Assembly: GCF_024972735.1 (NCBI RefSeq)
Contig: NZ_CP087723.1
Span: 620,001-684,000 of the forward strand
From: Halalkaliarchaeum sp. AArc-CO
GTDB taxonomy: Archaea > Halobacteriota > Halobacteria > Halobacteriales > Haloferacaceae
Length of the DNA stretch: 64,000 nt
Reading direction: 5' to 3'
This document shows positions 1-8,448 of the stretch, piece by piece. Each line of letters starts with the position of its first letter. The stretch's first letter is position 1. The translations under genes were made by a program, and so were the position numbers. The notes beneath the pieces are model-generated. The model was not told the DNA's origin and searched no databases. It saw nothing but the letters and a program-made list of their open reading frames with translations.

Positions 1-1098
1 TTCGACGTCGCCGTCGAGCGTCAGATCCGCGTTAAGGGGACTGATGCCGAGGCGTTCGTCAACTACGTCATCACCCGAGACGCGACTGAAATCGAGACAA
101 TGCGTGGCAAGTACGCCATCTGCTGCAACCAGGACGGCGGGATCCTCAACGACTTCGTCCTGTTGCGACCCGACGACGACGAGTTCTGGTTCTCCATCGC
201 CGACTCCGATCTGATGCAGTGGTTGCAAGGGGTCGCAGTCGGAACCGACTTCGAGGTCGACATCGACGAGATCGACGTCTCGCCGATGCAGATTCAGGGC
301 CCGAAATCACTCGACGTGATGAAGTCGCTCATCGGTGACGACGCCGAAGGCGTTCCCTACTACGGACTGTTTGAAGCGACGATCAACGACGTTCCGGTGA
401 TGGTGAGCCAGACGGGCTTTTCCGGAGAAGAAGGGTTCGAAATCTACGTCCGCGAGGCGACGGAAAACGCCGAAGCGGTGTGGAATCCAGTACTCGAGAC
501 GGTCAAAGACCACGGCGGTGGCGTGACAGCAGTCTCCCATCACCGACGTGTCGCTGCCGGTATCCTGTCGTTGGGTCAGGACATGGACTCCGAGACGTCG
601 CCGTTCCAGGTCAACCTCGGCTATCAGGTTCCCGACGACAAGGACGCAGACTACGTCGGCAAAGCCGAACTGGAACGCCAGAAGGAAGCGATCGAAAACG
701 GGGAGTTCCCGTTCGCTCACAAACTGGTCGGGCTGAAAATAGCGGGCGAACCGATCCGGGAGTGGGCTCCGGACTTCTGGCTCATCTCGGACCCGGAGAC
801 GGGTGAGGAATGTGGCTACCTGACGTCGGCGTGGTGGAATCCGGAACTCGAGACGAACATCGGCCTCGGATACGTGCCGGCGGAGAAACTGCAGGAGGCG
901 ACGGACGTCCCCCTCGACGACTCGATATATGACGTCGACGCCGACGTCGAGTTCGGAGTGCACCTCCCGGACGAGTACGCCGAGGTGCCCGATGAACCCG
1001 TCTATGCGACGCTGGCGAAGGTTCCGTTCAAAGAGTCAGCCAATCCCAGTGCCCGCGAACAGGCCAAGATTCACGACAGGAACGACGTAGACGAGTAG
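1..1098 (+). CDS. DmdA/GcvT-like aminomethyltransferase-family protein (5' truncated by window edge)
   Basis: The reading frame is open from base 1, so the start lies outside the window and 365 residues are visible. The protein belongs to the tetrahydrofolate-dependent GcvT fold family. The segment DVAVERQIRVKG, then NQDGGILND, FWFSIADSD and DVSPMQIQGPK resembles dimethylsulfoniopropionate demethylase DmdA more than classical glycine-cleavage T-protein. No other glycine-cleavage gene is visible nearby, which also argues against a gcv operon. It ends about 120 bp before a Bat-type regulator in the same direction. The exact substrate (DMSP, dimethylglycine or another methyl donor) cannot be decided here, because the family is functionally broad in haloarchaea. 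The family call is firm and the substrate uncertain. Confidence 0.75.
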   Translation, partial: FDVAVERQIRVKGTDAEAFVNYVITRDATEIETMRGKYAICCNQDGGILNDFVLLRPDDDEFWFSIADSDLMQWLQGVAVGTDFEVDIDEIDVSPMQIQGPKSLDVMKSLIGDDAEGVPYYGLFEATINDVPVMVSQTGFSGEEGFEIYVREATENAEAVWNPVLETVKDHGGGVTAVSHHRRVAAGILSLGQDMDSETSPFQVNLGYQVPDDKDADYVGKAELERQKEAIENGEFPFAHKLVGLKIAGEPIREWAPDFWLISDPETGEECGYLTSAWWNPELETNIGLGYVPAEKLQEATDVPLDDSIYDVDADVEFGVHLPDEYAEVPDEPVYATLAKVPFKESANPSAREQAKIHDRNDVDE

Positions 1099-1218
1099 AA
1101 GTCGGTTCTCCGAAGACGAGCTGTGACGGGGTCTGCGGATTCCTACTCCAAGACACGACTCGCATTCAGAAACTGTGATCGCAAATACTCATATGTTGAA
1201 AACTTCTACCCCACAGCA

Positions 1219-1884
1219 ATGGCCGACAGTAAAGCGGTCGTCCGGGTCGAACATCCTGACATCGTGCTCACAGAGACCGTTACTCACGACCCGAGTTCGA
1301 AAGTCAGGTCGGTGTCGGAGGCAGGAACTGACCCGACGTCGGGAAAATTCTTCTATCACATAACGTCGTCCGATTTCCGCCAGTTCGAAGAGGGATTACG
1401 GAACGATCGCACGATTGGTGAATTCGAACGGGTCATCGAAACCGGAGACGAGGAGGCGATCTATAGCTTCGTGTATACAGACGAGGCGAAGATCGTCTCG
1501 CCAGTGATTTCGGCTGCGAATGGCGTCATCCTCGACATGGAAAACGACGGGAGCGCCTGGATCCTCACAGTGTGGATGCCCGAGCGAACGGGTCTGGCTT
1601 CTCTCTGGGACTATGCACAACAGAACGACATTAGCATCGAGTTACTGCGCGTGAACGAATACGCTAGTTTGGGCAATACGAACGCCGGCTTGACCGATAG
1701 CCAACGGGAAGCGCTCCTCGTCGCCGTCGAATCGGGCTACTTCGAAGAACCACGGAACGCAACTCTCAGCGAGGTCGCTGCCGATCTGGATATCTCTCAA
1801 CCTGCAGCCAGTGGGCTCCTCCGACGTGGAATCAAGCGACTCATCATATCGTCACTGATGGACGACAGCGAAGAGCCAGAGTGA
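1219..1884 (+). CDS. Bat-like helix-turn-helix (HTH_10) transcriptional regulator
   Basis: This is a protein of about 221 residues. Its C-terminal segment starts LTDSQREALLVAVESGYF and continues through a SEVAADLDISQPAASGLLRR recognition helix, the signature of the bacterio-opsin-activator HTH_10 family. The N-terminal 150 residues form the GAF-like/PAS-like sensory half usual for these haloarchaeal regulators, with no recognisable ligand residues. The ATG at 1219 was preferred to an upstream in-frame GTG at 1123 because conserved-looking sequence begins at MADSK and an AT-rich box (CTCATATG) lies about 30 bp upstream. It follows the DmdA-like gene in the same direction and could regulate it, which is inference only. 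Confidence 0.75.
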   Translation: MADSKAVVRVEHPDIVLTETVTHDPSSKVRSVSEAGTDPTSGKFFYHITSSDFRQFEEGLRNDRTIGEFERVIETGDEEAIYSFVYTDEAKIVSPVISAANGVILDMENDGSAWILTVWMPERTGLASLWDYAQQNDISIELLRVNEYASLGNTNAGLTDSQREALLVAVESGYFEEPRNATLSEVAADLDISQPAASGLLRRGIKRLIISSLMDDSEEPE

Positions 1885-1979
1885 CCGACGGGTACCCGCG
1901 GAGGACTCTTCGCCTTCAGGCTGGAGCGGAACTCGATCGGGGCTGTGACGACGATGACTTCTGTGCTCAGCTCACGATC

Positions 1980-2219
1980 TCATTCATCGAATTCGTCGTC
2001 GTACTGCTCGTAGGTAATCGTCAGCTTCCCCGGTGTTGGATGTTTCCCTGCGTCTCGAAGTGATTCGAACTCCTGCAGTAGTTCGGCACCGTCGTCGGTG
2101 CCCTCTCGGACGCTCCGTGACTCTTCGCGGATTGTGTCGTACACTTGCTCCAATATTCGTCGCACGGCGTGTGAATCCGTTTTTTCGTTGATCTCGAAGG
2201 TGGCCTCGTATCGCGCCAT
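1980..2219 (-). CDS. Small haloarchaeal hypothetical protein (79 aa)
   Basis: The product is short and acidic, begins MARYEATFEI and ends in DDEFDE. The frame extends upstream to 2306, but that part reads like non-coding sequence, so the internal ATG at 2219 is taken as the start. No enzyme motif is visible. Predicted helices in the middle (RRILEQVYDTIREES) and terminal beta-like segments suggest a small alpha/beta domain. It is transcribed toward the Bat-like regulator. The function is unknown. Confidence 0.55.
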   Translation of the reverse strand: MARYEATFEINEKTDSHAVRRILEQVYDTIREESRSVREGTDDGAELLQEFESLRDAGKHPTPGKLTITYEQYDDEFDE

Positions 2220-2470
2220 ATTCGTGTTTCGTGTTATTCTCGGATAAGACCCTTCGCTGTCGATTAACAGTTCGGGAAACTGTCTGGAAGGCCAACACGC
2301 CAACACACCCCCCGGCTAACGAGGATCGCAGTACGTCGTGGACGTGTGGAATACCCTGTTCCGGTTCAAACCGCGAGACCGATCTCTCTCGGGGGTAGAA
2401 TGCCGAAATTGGGTGGCTGGGGAGTTCCCGGCCCCAATCTCTCCCGGCCGAAAACGGCCAGGATGTCAGG
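2220..2470. other. Intergenic stretch, no gene seen
   Basis: No coding signal or RNA fold was recognised between the small hypothetical gene and the tRNA. The AT-rich run near 2225-2250 probably holds the promoter of the minus-strand small gene. Confidence 0.4.
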
Positions 2471-2544
2471 TGGGCCAACGCGGATTTGAACCGCGGACCT
2501 CCCGGTTATCAGCCGAGCGCTCAACCTGACTGAGCTATTGGCCC
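2471..2544 (-). tRNA. tRNA-Ile (anticodon GAU)
   Basis: The reverse strand folds into a complete cloverleaf without an intron. It has an acceptor stem GGGCCAA/TTGGCCC with discriminator A, a D stem GCTC/GAGC, an anticodon stem CTCGG/CCGGG around loop CTGATAA (anticodon GAT), and a T stem CGCGG/CCGCG with loop TTCAAAT. No CCA is encoded. No rRNA genes are adjacent, so this is a free-standing tRNA gene. Confidence 0.97.
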
Positions 2545-2674
2545 AGGTGAGCGCAATAGGTCGTTGCGCGGGTAACTGTTTAAGATTTTCCTTTCGATAT
2601 CGCGTTTACGTCCGTCGATTTCCGGTGCTGAAACCGTCGTTCGGCGAGGCGATTGCCCCCGAGAGAACAGCCTC

Positions 2675-3340
2675 CTACCGGCGCGGGACGTCGCGAGCGT
2701 CCTCGTCTTCGTCGTCGTCCCGCTCGACCTCGAAGTCGACGTCGACGACGTCGTTGCCGTCGCCTTTCTCCGGCCCGGTCCTGGTGTCGTCCCCGCCGAA
2801 CTCCTGGTCTTCGTCGAACCGCTCGCGGCCGAACCCGACGCCGGCGCCCGGCCCACCTGGGCCGTCGGCGCCGTCGAATCGTCCCCTCCCGAACTGACTC
2901 CCCTCGAACTCGTCGGGGTCCGGGAAGCCGTGGGTCCAGACGCCCCCGGTGACGAAGCCGTCCATCTCGCGGTCGAGGTACGGCACCACGACGTACCGTT
3001 TGAGAACCTCCCGGATCGGATACCGCGTGATCGGGATCGAGATGAGGATCCCGATCGCGTCCGTGACCAGCCCCGGCGTGAGCAGGAACGCGCCGGCGGC
3101 GATCAACAGCGCACCGTCCATGAGCTCGTCGGTCGGCGGCTCCCCGCGGGCGGCCTTGCGCTGGAGCCGACGCAGGGTGTGTCTCCCCTCGGCGCGCACG
3201 AGCAGCATCCCGACGAGCGCGGTGAGCACCACCAGCGCGATCGTCGCGGCCGCGCCGATGTACCCCGCGACCACGACCAAAAGCAGGGCGTCGGCCAGCG
3301 GGATCAAAAGCAGCAGGCCGAGGACGTACCGGAGTCGCAT
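2675..3340 (-). CDS. FxsA family membrane protein
   Basis: The N-terminal 90 residues carry two long hydrophobic segments (about 3-22 and 27-48), then the conserved AEGRHTLRRLQ region and a third hydrophobic stretch (DGALLIAAGAFLLTPG) followed by TDAIGI. This is the FxsA/YtzA pattern. The C-terminal 90 residues are a Gly/Asp/Glu-rich, low-complexity acidic tail typical of haloarchaeal versions. In bacteria FxsA is an inner-membrane protein that relieves phage exclusion when overexpressed; its role in archaea is not known. It is a monocistronic gene between the tRNA and azlCD. Confidence 0.88.
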   Translation of the reverse strand: MRLRYVLGLLLLIPLADALLLVVVAGYIGAAATIALVVLTALVGMLLVRAEGRHTLRRLQRKAARGEPPTDELMDGALLIAAGAFLLTPGLVTDAIGILISIPITRYPIREVLKRYVVVPYLDREMDGFVTGGVWTHGFPDPDEFEGSQFGRGRFDGADGPGGPGAGVGFGRERFDEDQEFGGDDTRTGPEKGDGNDVVDVDFEVERDDDEDEDARDVPRR

Positions 3341-3407
3341 ACCCGCCCTTCGAGCCCCGACGGTAAAAACTGCGGCGGAGTCCGTCCGACCCGTTTTCGA
3401 TCCTCCC

Positions 3408-3761
3408 TCACAGCCCGATGCCGAACCCGAACCGCAACAGCCACAGCGCGCCCATCCCGGCGGCGATCGTCAAAAACAGGTTCTCCGTGCGCCAGGCGAC
3501 TCCGCCCGCGACCAGCCCCGCCGCGAGACGTTCGTCCATCAGTGAGGCAGCGAGCCCGACGTCGGGGTCGATCGTCACAAGTGCCGGCGCGACCAGCGCG
3601 GCCAGCACCGCCGGCGGAACGAACCTGAGTGCCCGCCGAACGCGAGGGGGCACCTCGTCGACGCGGCCGAACAGGTAGATGAACGAAAACCGCAGCGCGA
3701 ACGTCGCCACGCCGATGACGAGGATCGCGAGCCACACCGTCCAGTAGCCGTATTCGGTCAC
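3408..3761 (-). CDS. azlD: AzlD branched-chain amino acid transport subunit
   Basis: This is a 117-residue protein with four hydrophobic segments. It has the family-typical WLAILVIGVATFALRF start and a central RRALRFVPPAVLAALVAPAL motif. It begins with GTG at 3761, overlapping the azlC stop by 4 bp, and ends with a hydrophobic C-terminus. AzlD works with AzlC as the small subunit of a branched-chain amino acid exporter (LIV-E family). The overlapping pair makes the assignment firm. Confidence 0.92.
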   Translation of the reverse strand: MTEYGYWTVWLAILVIGVATFALRFSFIYLFGRVDEVPPRVRRALRFVPPAVLAALVAPALVTIDPDVGLAASLMDERLAAGLVAGGVAWRTENLFLTIAAGMGALWLLRFGFGIGL

Positions 3762-4438
3762 ACGTTCTCACCTGCCTCGACCGCGAGGGCGACAACGATT
3801 CCAGTGACGGCGGCGATCAGAAGTCCCAGGTTGTACGGGACGCCGGCGGCTCCGACCGCGACGACGGCCGCCACGACGCCGGCTGCGGTCGTGGGACGGT
3901 CCTTCATCGCCGGCACCAGAAGCGCCAGGAACACGAGCGGCACCGCAAACGAGAGCCCCAGCTCCGGCGGAACGCCCGTACCGAGCAACACGCCCGCGAC
4001 CGTGCCCACCTGCCAGACCAGCCAGATCGATCCAGCCACGCCCAGATAGTACGACAGCCGGTCGGTGTCTCCCTCGCGAGAGAACCGCGCTACCGACAGC
4101 GCGTACGCCTGGTCGGTGAGCACGTACGACAGCGGCGCCTGGATCCGACGCCGGAACGACCGGAAGTGTGGCGCGATCGACGCGGAGTACATTACCAGCC
4201 GGAGGTTGATGATCACGGCCGTCGCAACGACGACCGAAAGCGGGGCCGTCTCGCCGAGCAGCTCCAGCGCGGCGAGCTGTGCAGCGCCCGCGAAGACGAT
4301 CACGGACGTCGCCACCGCCTGCACCGGGGTCAGTCCGGCCTCGACGGCGGCGATGCCGGCGACCAGCGCGAATGGGACGATACCCAGAAACAGCGGCGAC
4401 GCGTCCCTGACTCCGGCTCGAAGGTCCTCCCCGTCCAC
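3758..4438 (-). CDS. azlC: AzlC branched-chain amino acid permease subunit
   Basis: The 226-residue polytopic membrane protein carries the AzlC hallmarks GIVPFALVAGIAAVEAG near the N-terminus, SVIVFAGAAQLAALELL, and the charged INLRLVMYSASIAPHF loop, followed by LTDQAYALS. It is the large subunit of the LIV-E branched-chain amino acid exporter and is co-transcribed with azlD through a 4-bp overlap. No regulator gene is adjacent. Export of leucine, isoleucine or valine, or of an analogue, is inferred from the family. Confidence 0.92.
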   Translation of the reverse strand: MDGEDLRAGVRDASPLFLGIVPFALVAGIAAVEAGLTPVQAVATSVIVFAGAAQLAALELLGETAPLSVVVATAVIINLRLVMYSASIAPHFRSFRRRIQAPLSYVLTDQAYALSVARFSREGDTDRLSYYLGVAGSIWLVWQVGTVAGVLLGTGVPPELGLSFAVPLVFLALLVPAMKDRPTTAAGVVAAVVAVGAAGVPYNLGLLIAAVTGIVVALAVEAGENV

Positions 4439-4507
4439 ACGGCAACGTGACGACCGGCAGGCAAACGCCTGTCGATTTCTCCGACGGAGTCCGGGAGTGG
4501 GCGCCGT

Positions 4508-4888
4508 TCACTCTCGACCGATGACGACCGCCTCGCGGATCTCGAGGGCGGCGTCGAACTCCTCGCGACGTTTGGATTCGGCGCCGACGCGCCAGAGCTG
4601 TCGTTCGTGTGCCCGTCGGAGCGCGTCCGCCTCTCTGTCGGTAACACCCAGCTCCCTGCCGAGTTCCTCCCAGTGTCCTGTCGGCACCAGGAAGACCGAC
4701 CGGTCGGAGCCCTCCCGGACACACTCGTACTGTCGTCGATACGTCCCGATCCGCCCGGACAGCAACTCCTGTCCGTCGACGAGCAGCTCCGGCAGCCGGT
4801 TGGGCGCGACGCTCGCGGTGGCGGCGGCGTACAGCAACACCGGGCCGTCGAACGGCAGGTGCTGTTCGAACGGCTCTTCTTCCGACAT
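4508..4888 (-). CDS. Haloarchaeal hypothetical protein downstream of SAMP1 (126 aa)
   Basis: This is a soluble, acidic protein with a helical second half (EELGRELGVTDREADALRRAHERQLWR). It has no cysteine pairs or catalytic motifs that I recognise. Its start codon overlaps the stop of the preceding 100-residue gene by one base (TGATG), and that gene lies 3 bp after the SAMP1 gene, so the three probably form one transcript. It may belong to SAMP or molybdopterin biology by association only. Existence is supported by codon usage and tight packing; function is unknown. Confidence 0.65.
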   Translation of the reverse strand: MSEEEPFEQHLPFDGPVLLYAAATASVAPNRLPELLVDGQELLSGRIGTYRRQYECVREGSDRSVFLVPTGHWEELGRELGVTDREADALRRAHERQLWRVGAESKRREEFDAALEIREAVVIGRE

Positions 4889-5190
4889 CAGCCACCCGCC
4901 CGCATCGCCTTCCGTTTGAAGTCTTCGATCAGTCGGTCCAGGATCGCCGGTTCACCCTCGAACGTCACGGTTACCTCGGTGAGCGTTAGCGAGCGACCGA
5001 TCTCGACGGTGTCCGTCGCGAGGGCCGCCCGCCAGCCGTTCCCTTCGATCTCGGTTGCCGATTCCGGCTCGGCGGCGTCGACGAACTCCCCGCCCAGGTT
5101 GCGGAGATATCTGGCGGCGAGCCGGCGAGATATCCCGCGGAAGGACCGTTCACGACGGTCCCACCCGTCGGGATCGATGCTGTCGACCAC
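4888..5190 (-). CDS. Haloarchaeal hypothetical protein (100 aa), middle gene of SAMP1 operon
   Basis: The protein begins MVDSIDPDGWDRRERSF and ends with a basic segment containing KRKAMRAGG. Its start is 3 bp after the SAMP1 stop and its stop overlaps the next start by one base. The central strand-rich part (DTVEIGRSLTLTEVTVTFEG) suggests a compact beta domain. The terminal Gly-Gly is noteworthy beside a ubiquitin-like modifier that also ends in Gly-Gly, but the flanking sequence is not a beta-grasp fold, so a second modifier is not claimed. The function is unknown. Confidence 0.65.
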   Translation of the reverse strand: MVDSIDPDGWDRRERSFRGISRRLAARYLRNLGGEFVDAAEPESATEIEGNGWRAALATDTVEIGRSLTLTEVTVTFEGEPAILDRLIEDFKRKAMRAGG

Positions 5191-5193
5191 GGC

Positions 5194-5472
5194 TCACCCG
5201 CCGGCGACCGGGGGAAAGATCGACAGCGTGTCGCCATCCACCAGTTCCGTCTCCAGTCCGTCCATGTGCAACACCTCGCGTCCGTTCTTGAGCACGTTTA
5301 TGTGTGAGGCCAGCTCCCCCTGGTCGAGCAGCCGCCCCTCGAGATCCGCGTACTCGGATTCGAGCGCCTCGAGGACGTCGCCGACGACGGCGTCGTCGGG
5401 GAACTCCCGCGTCGTCGTCTTCGTTCCGACGGTCTCGCGGAACGTCGCGAAGAATCGCAGCTCTAGTTCCAT
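5194..5472 (-). CDS. samp1: Ubiquitin-like small archaeal modifier protein SAMP1 / MoaD-like
   Basis: This is a 92-residue beta-grasp protein. It has the MoaD pattern ELRFFATFRETVG at the N-terminus, INVLKNGREV in the middle, DGDTLSIFPPVAGG at the end, and the obligatory exposed C-terminal Gly-Gly. In Haloferax, SAMP1 is adenylated by the E1-like UbaA and is both conjugated to protein lysines and used as a sulfur carrier for molybdopterin synthesis. The length and C-terminus match that family. It is the first gene of a three-gene minus-strand unit with two uncharacterised small proteins. Confidence 0.9.
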   Translation of the reverse strand: MELELRFFATFRETVGTKTTTREFPDDAVVGDVLEALESEYADLEGRLLDQGELASHINVLKNGREVLHMDGLETELVDGDTLSIFPPVAGG

Positions 5473-5544
5473 ACGGGTAGGCTACGGTCCGCGAGGTTAA
5501 AATGTACGTCGGCACCGGCGGTCCTGGATACTCGGCCCGCTCGA

Positions 5545-6021
5545 TCAGGGAAGGTATCGAACCGCGATCACGCCCGGCTCCGATCGGATTTCGACCCGAG
5601 AGACGCCCAGCCGGGCGGCCCGCGAGAGCGTCGCCTCCCTGTCCTCGAGAACGTCGGCGACTGCCGCCTCCGTCTCTGACTCCTCGACGGTTATGACGTG
5701 AATCTCCCCGACTCCGGCGCGTGTTTCCCGGGTGAGCTCGCCGACCGGTTGTGCCGTGGCGAGTTCCCGTTCGTGTGCGGTCGGCGGCTCGTCGCTCTCC
5801 TCGAGCGTGAGGCTGCGCTGCCCTTCGAACTCGACGAGCCGCCAGACAACGCCGAGCGACGAATCCGAGGAGACGACACCGTCCACCGCTTCGTCCTTTG
5901 ACAGCCCCGGATTCGACTCCAGCGTGTGTACCTGTCCGTCCGCGACGTCTTTCAGTACGGCAGACTCCTCGTCGGCGTGTGTGACGAGAAACGTGCTCTC
6001 TTTCGTATCGTCGTCGGTCAT
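5545..6021 (-). CDS. Haloarchaeal conserved protein, DUF5812-like (158 aa)
   Basis: The protein begins MTDDDTKESTFLVTHADEES and is built of short beta segments. The N-terminal part (residues about 10-70) looks like a small OB- or TRAM-like domain, and the C-terminal part (GEIHVITVEESETEAAVADVL) is alpha/beta. The longer upstream frame to 6177 overlaps the neighbouring gene and was rejected in favour of ATG 6021. I associate it with a haloarchaea-only family named DUF5812 from memory and cannot verify it. The function is unknown. Confidence 0.65.
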   Translation of the reverse strand: MTDDDTKESTFLVTHADEESAVLKDVADGQVHTLESNPGLSKDEAVDGVVSSDSSLGVVWRLVEFEGQRSLTLEESDEPPTAHERELATAQPVGELTRETRAGVGEIHVITVEESETEAAVADVLEDREATLSRAARLGVSRVEIRSEPGVIAVRYLP

Positions 6022-6094
6022 CGACGGATGGTATCCGCCGGAGGGGTTTCCCCGTTTCGTCATCCCTCGACAACTGCGTGTACTCCCCTCCCGA

Positions 6095-6625
6095 TCACCG
6101 AAAGAGCCGGTGGAACACGCCGATGAGGAGCGCCGCAACGAGGGGGAAAACCGGCGAGAGGAGCTGTGGAACCGCATACAGTGTGGCGACGACGGGAGCG
6201 GTCAGTCCCTCGGGAGGCGGCCGACACACCGTCTCGCCGTCGAGGAGGAAACACTCCGGCATCGAGGCAACTCCGCCGGCGTACACGGCCAGAAGAAACA
6301 GATAGCCGCTCGCCGCCATCGCGGCGTCGTACCGCCGGTCGTGGCCGGTGCCGCGACGGTGTCTGCGAGCCACCAGAAGCGTCGGCGCAAGCAGCGGTGC
6401 CACCAGCAGCACGCCGACCAGGAGTACGAAGCTTCGGGAAAACGAGAGCGTGCCGGCCCGCCCACCAGTCTGTCCGAGCAGGACGATCACCCCAAGGACG
6501 AACAGCGTCCCGATAAACGCGGCGACGAGCGTCCCGACGACGGCGTAGCTTTTGAACAGATACGAGTCGCTTTGTCCGAACGCGAACGGGATCGCGCCGA
6601 CGACGCCGCGGTAGCCGTCTTCCAT
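6095..6625 (-). CDS. Haloarchaeal membrane protein (176 aa), four or more TM segments
   Basis: The hydrophobic segments lie at about residues 27-50, 65-85, 105-123 and 145-172, separated by a basic loop (RRHRRGTGHDRR) that is probably cytoplasmic. A pair of cysteines flanking SMPECFLLDGETVCRPP sits in a predicted external loop and could form a disulfide. No transporter signature is recognised. The gene lies downstream of another membrane protein in the same direction. Confidence 0.6.
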   Translation of the reverse strand: MEDGYRGVVGAIPFAFGQSDSYLFKSYAVVGTLVAAFIGTLFVLGVIVLLGQTGGRAGTLSFSRSFVLLVGVLLVAPLLAPTLLVARRHRRGTGHDRRYDAAMAASGYLFLLAVYAGGVASMPECFLLDGETVCRPPPEGLTAPVVATLYAVPQLLSPVFPLVAALLIGVFHRLFR

Positions 6626-6838
6626 CCGGTCGAGCGTACGCCCCGTGGCCGATTAAATCCGCCGAATACGGCTGCGTCTGTTCGACTCTTCGGATCTCTC
6701 GTGTCGGTCGTTTCGTACCGCCACAACAGCCGTTCGATCGGCGTCGCTCCCCTGTTTATTTTTGTCATGTTAGTGTGTGGCATGAACTCGCGGATAACCC
6801 TCTCGGCGGCGATGCCGGGGGTCTCGTCGGGAGCCGGA

Positions 6839-7396
6839 TCACCGTTCCGACTCTTCGACGAACTCCTCGTAAAACTCGGGAGAGAGCTGTTCGCGTTGCC
6901 AGGCACGCCGACGGTCCTCGTCGAGGGCCGCCGCCCACACCGCGAGCAGCGACGCGAAAAAGACGGCACCGGGGAGAATCAACGCGGCGGCGGAAACCAG
7001 CACTTCCACCGGGAACAATACGAACCCGAACCGGTCGAGCAGGCCGCCGATTTCGGGACCGAACACAGCCCACCGAACCGCGACCGGCAACACCGCGACG
7101 ATAGGGACAGGGTAGACGACCGCGTTCAAGACCGGGCCGCCGCGCCCCCGGACGAATCCGACCGCAAACACCCCCCAGCAACCGAGGGATCCGAAGGCGC
7201 CGGCTATCAGGCTGGGTCCCCGTGGAGCTCCCGGCCCGAACGTCTCGAGTCCTTCGAAAAACAGCACTGCGCACCCGAGATATCCCGCCACGAACCCGGC
7301 CGCACCGACGATAACCAAAAGCGCGTGTCCGAGGCGAGTTTCCCCGGTAAACGCCGACAGCCCAACCGGGAGCTGTCTCTCTTCCGGTCGGGTCAT
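6839..7396 (-). CDS. Haloarchaeal membrane protein (185 aa)
   Basis: The ATG at 7396 (MTRPEERQLP) was chosen over a start 60 bp upstream, which lacks conserved-looking sequence. Four hydrophobic segments are visible, with a glycine-rich first pair (HALLVIVGAAGFVAGYLG). The soluble charged tail is rich in Glu and Arg (DEDRRRAWQREQLSPEFYEEF). The family was not recognised. It forms a minus-strand run with the next membrane gene downstream, separated by about 210 bp. Confidence 0.6.
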   Translation of the reverse strand: MTRPEERQLPVGLSAFTGETRLGHALLVIVGAAGFVAGYLGCAVLFFEGLETFGPGAPRGPSLIAGAFGSLGCWGVFAVGFVRGRGGPVLNAVVYPVPIVAVLPVAVRWAVFGPEIGGLLDRFGFVLFPVEVLVSAAALILPGAVFFASLLAVWAAALDEDRRRAWQREQLSPEFYEEFVEESER

Positions 7397-7480
7397 TGAC
7401 CGAACTGGCGTCGGAGAGTGGTTGAAACTTCCGACCTGGGCTTTTCCCAGTCGCACCGGTGTCGGTCCTGCCTGCTTCGT

Positions 7481-8329
7481 TCAGGAAAGCTTTCCGAGTG
7501 CTTCGAAGAAGTCCGAGGCGGGGCCGGCCAGCCTGACGGGGGGATCGCACCGTTCGATCGTCAGTTCGACGGGAACGGAAAGCTCGTGTGGGTTCCGGCC
7601 GTCGCTTACCACGACTACGCGCTCGGCGCCGGTGACGCGAACGGTCACCTCGGCGTCGCCGTCGACGACCAGCGGTGGCATCCCGCCGGATGCACACATC
7701 TCGTTGACGACGAACCCGCCGATCGATGGATGGACGAGCGGACCGCTCTCCGACAGGTTGTACGCAGTGGAGCCGGTCTGTGTCGCTACCAGCACTCCGT
7801 CGGCGTGGCCGCCGGAGTACAGCGAGCCGTCGACCCGCAGGTCGTAGTCGATGCCGCCCCCGTGTCCCCGGCGACCCCCTTGAACGACGATCTCGTTGAC
7901 GGCAGGCCCCGACGTCCAGCTGTTCGTTCGTGCGCTCACCCGTGGTACCTCGCGCACCTCCTGTTTCCCCCGCCGGTACGCCGTCACCTCCGCACTGATC
8001 ACCTCGACTGCCTCGGAGGGGGACACCGCGTTGAGGAAGCCGACCTCACCGAGATTGACGCCGAGAACCGGTGTCCCTCCGGCTCCCCTGGCGGCAAACA
8101 GGAACGTTCCGTCGCCGCCGATCGAGACGACGAGATCGCACTCGTGAAACGTCTCGACCGGGCGACCGATCAGGTCGGCCGGTTCCCCTCCGTCGACGGC
8201 TGCGAGCCGGTCTGCCGTCGCCTCGTCGAGACGGACGGCGACGTCGAGTTCGAGAAGTCGCTCGCGGATCTCGGACGCGAGCCTGGCGGCCCGGACGTTT
8301 CCCCGCTGTGCGACGATGCCTACCTCCAT
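7481..8329 (-). CDS. nadK: NAD(+) kinase
   Basis: The 282-residue enzyme phosphorylates NAD to NADP in the cytosol. The catalytic GGDGT motif lies at residues 71-75, followed by [14 protein letters not shown] and the glycine-rich [11 protein letters not shown]-type segment ([19 protein letters not shown]), which are the other nucleotide-binding blocks of the ATP-NAD kinase family. The ATG at 8329 gives the family-length N-terminus ([10 protein letters not shown]); a longer frame upstream overlaps the divergent kaiC-like promoter and was rejected. The roughly 120-bp gap to the divergent gene holds both promoters. Confidence 0.93.
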   Translation of the reverse strand: MEVGIVAQRGNVRAARLASEIRERLLELDVAVRLDEATADRLAAVDGGEPADLIGRPVETFHECDLVVSIGGDGTFLFAARGAGGTPVLGVNLGEVGFLNAVSPSEAVEVISAEVTAYRRGKQEVREVPRVSARTNSWTSGPAVNEIVVQGGRRGHGGGIDYDLRVDGSLYSGGHADGVLVATQTGSTAYNLSESGPLVHPSIGGFVVNEMCASGGMPPLVVDGDAEVTVRVTGAERVVVVSDGRNPHELSVPVELTIERCDPPVRLAGPASDFFEALGKLS

Positions 8330-8448
8330 GCGACGCGGTTCGACACCCCTCGACAAAAGCACCACGGGTGCGATCCGACGGGCAAAGTTCATCACGCGGG
8401 GACTCGATTGTTCGGACAGCCGACACCGGCCATGGGGTCCCGACGAGT

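Noticed and set aside
4888-5190. Second ubiquitin-like modifier because of terminal Gly-Gly
   Set aside because: The sequence lacks a beta-grasp pattern and the tail is basic rather than modifier-like.
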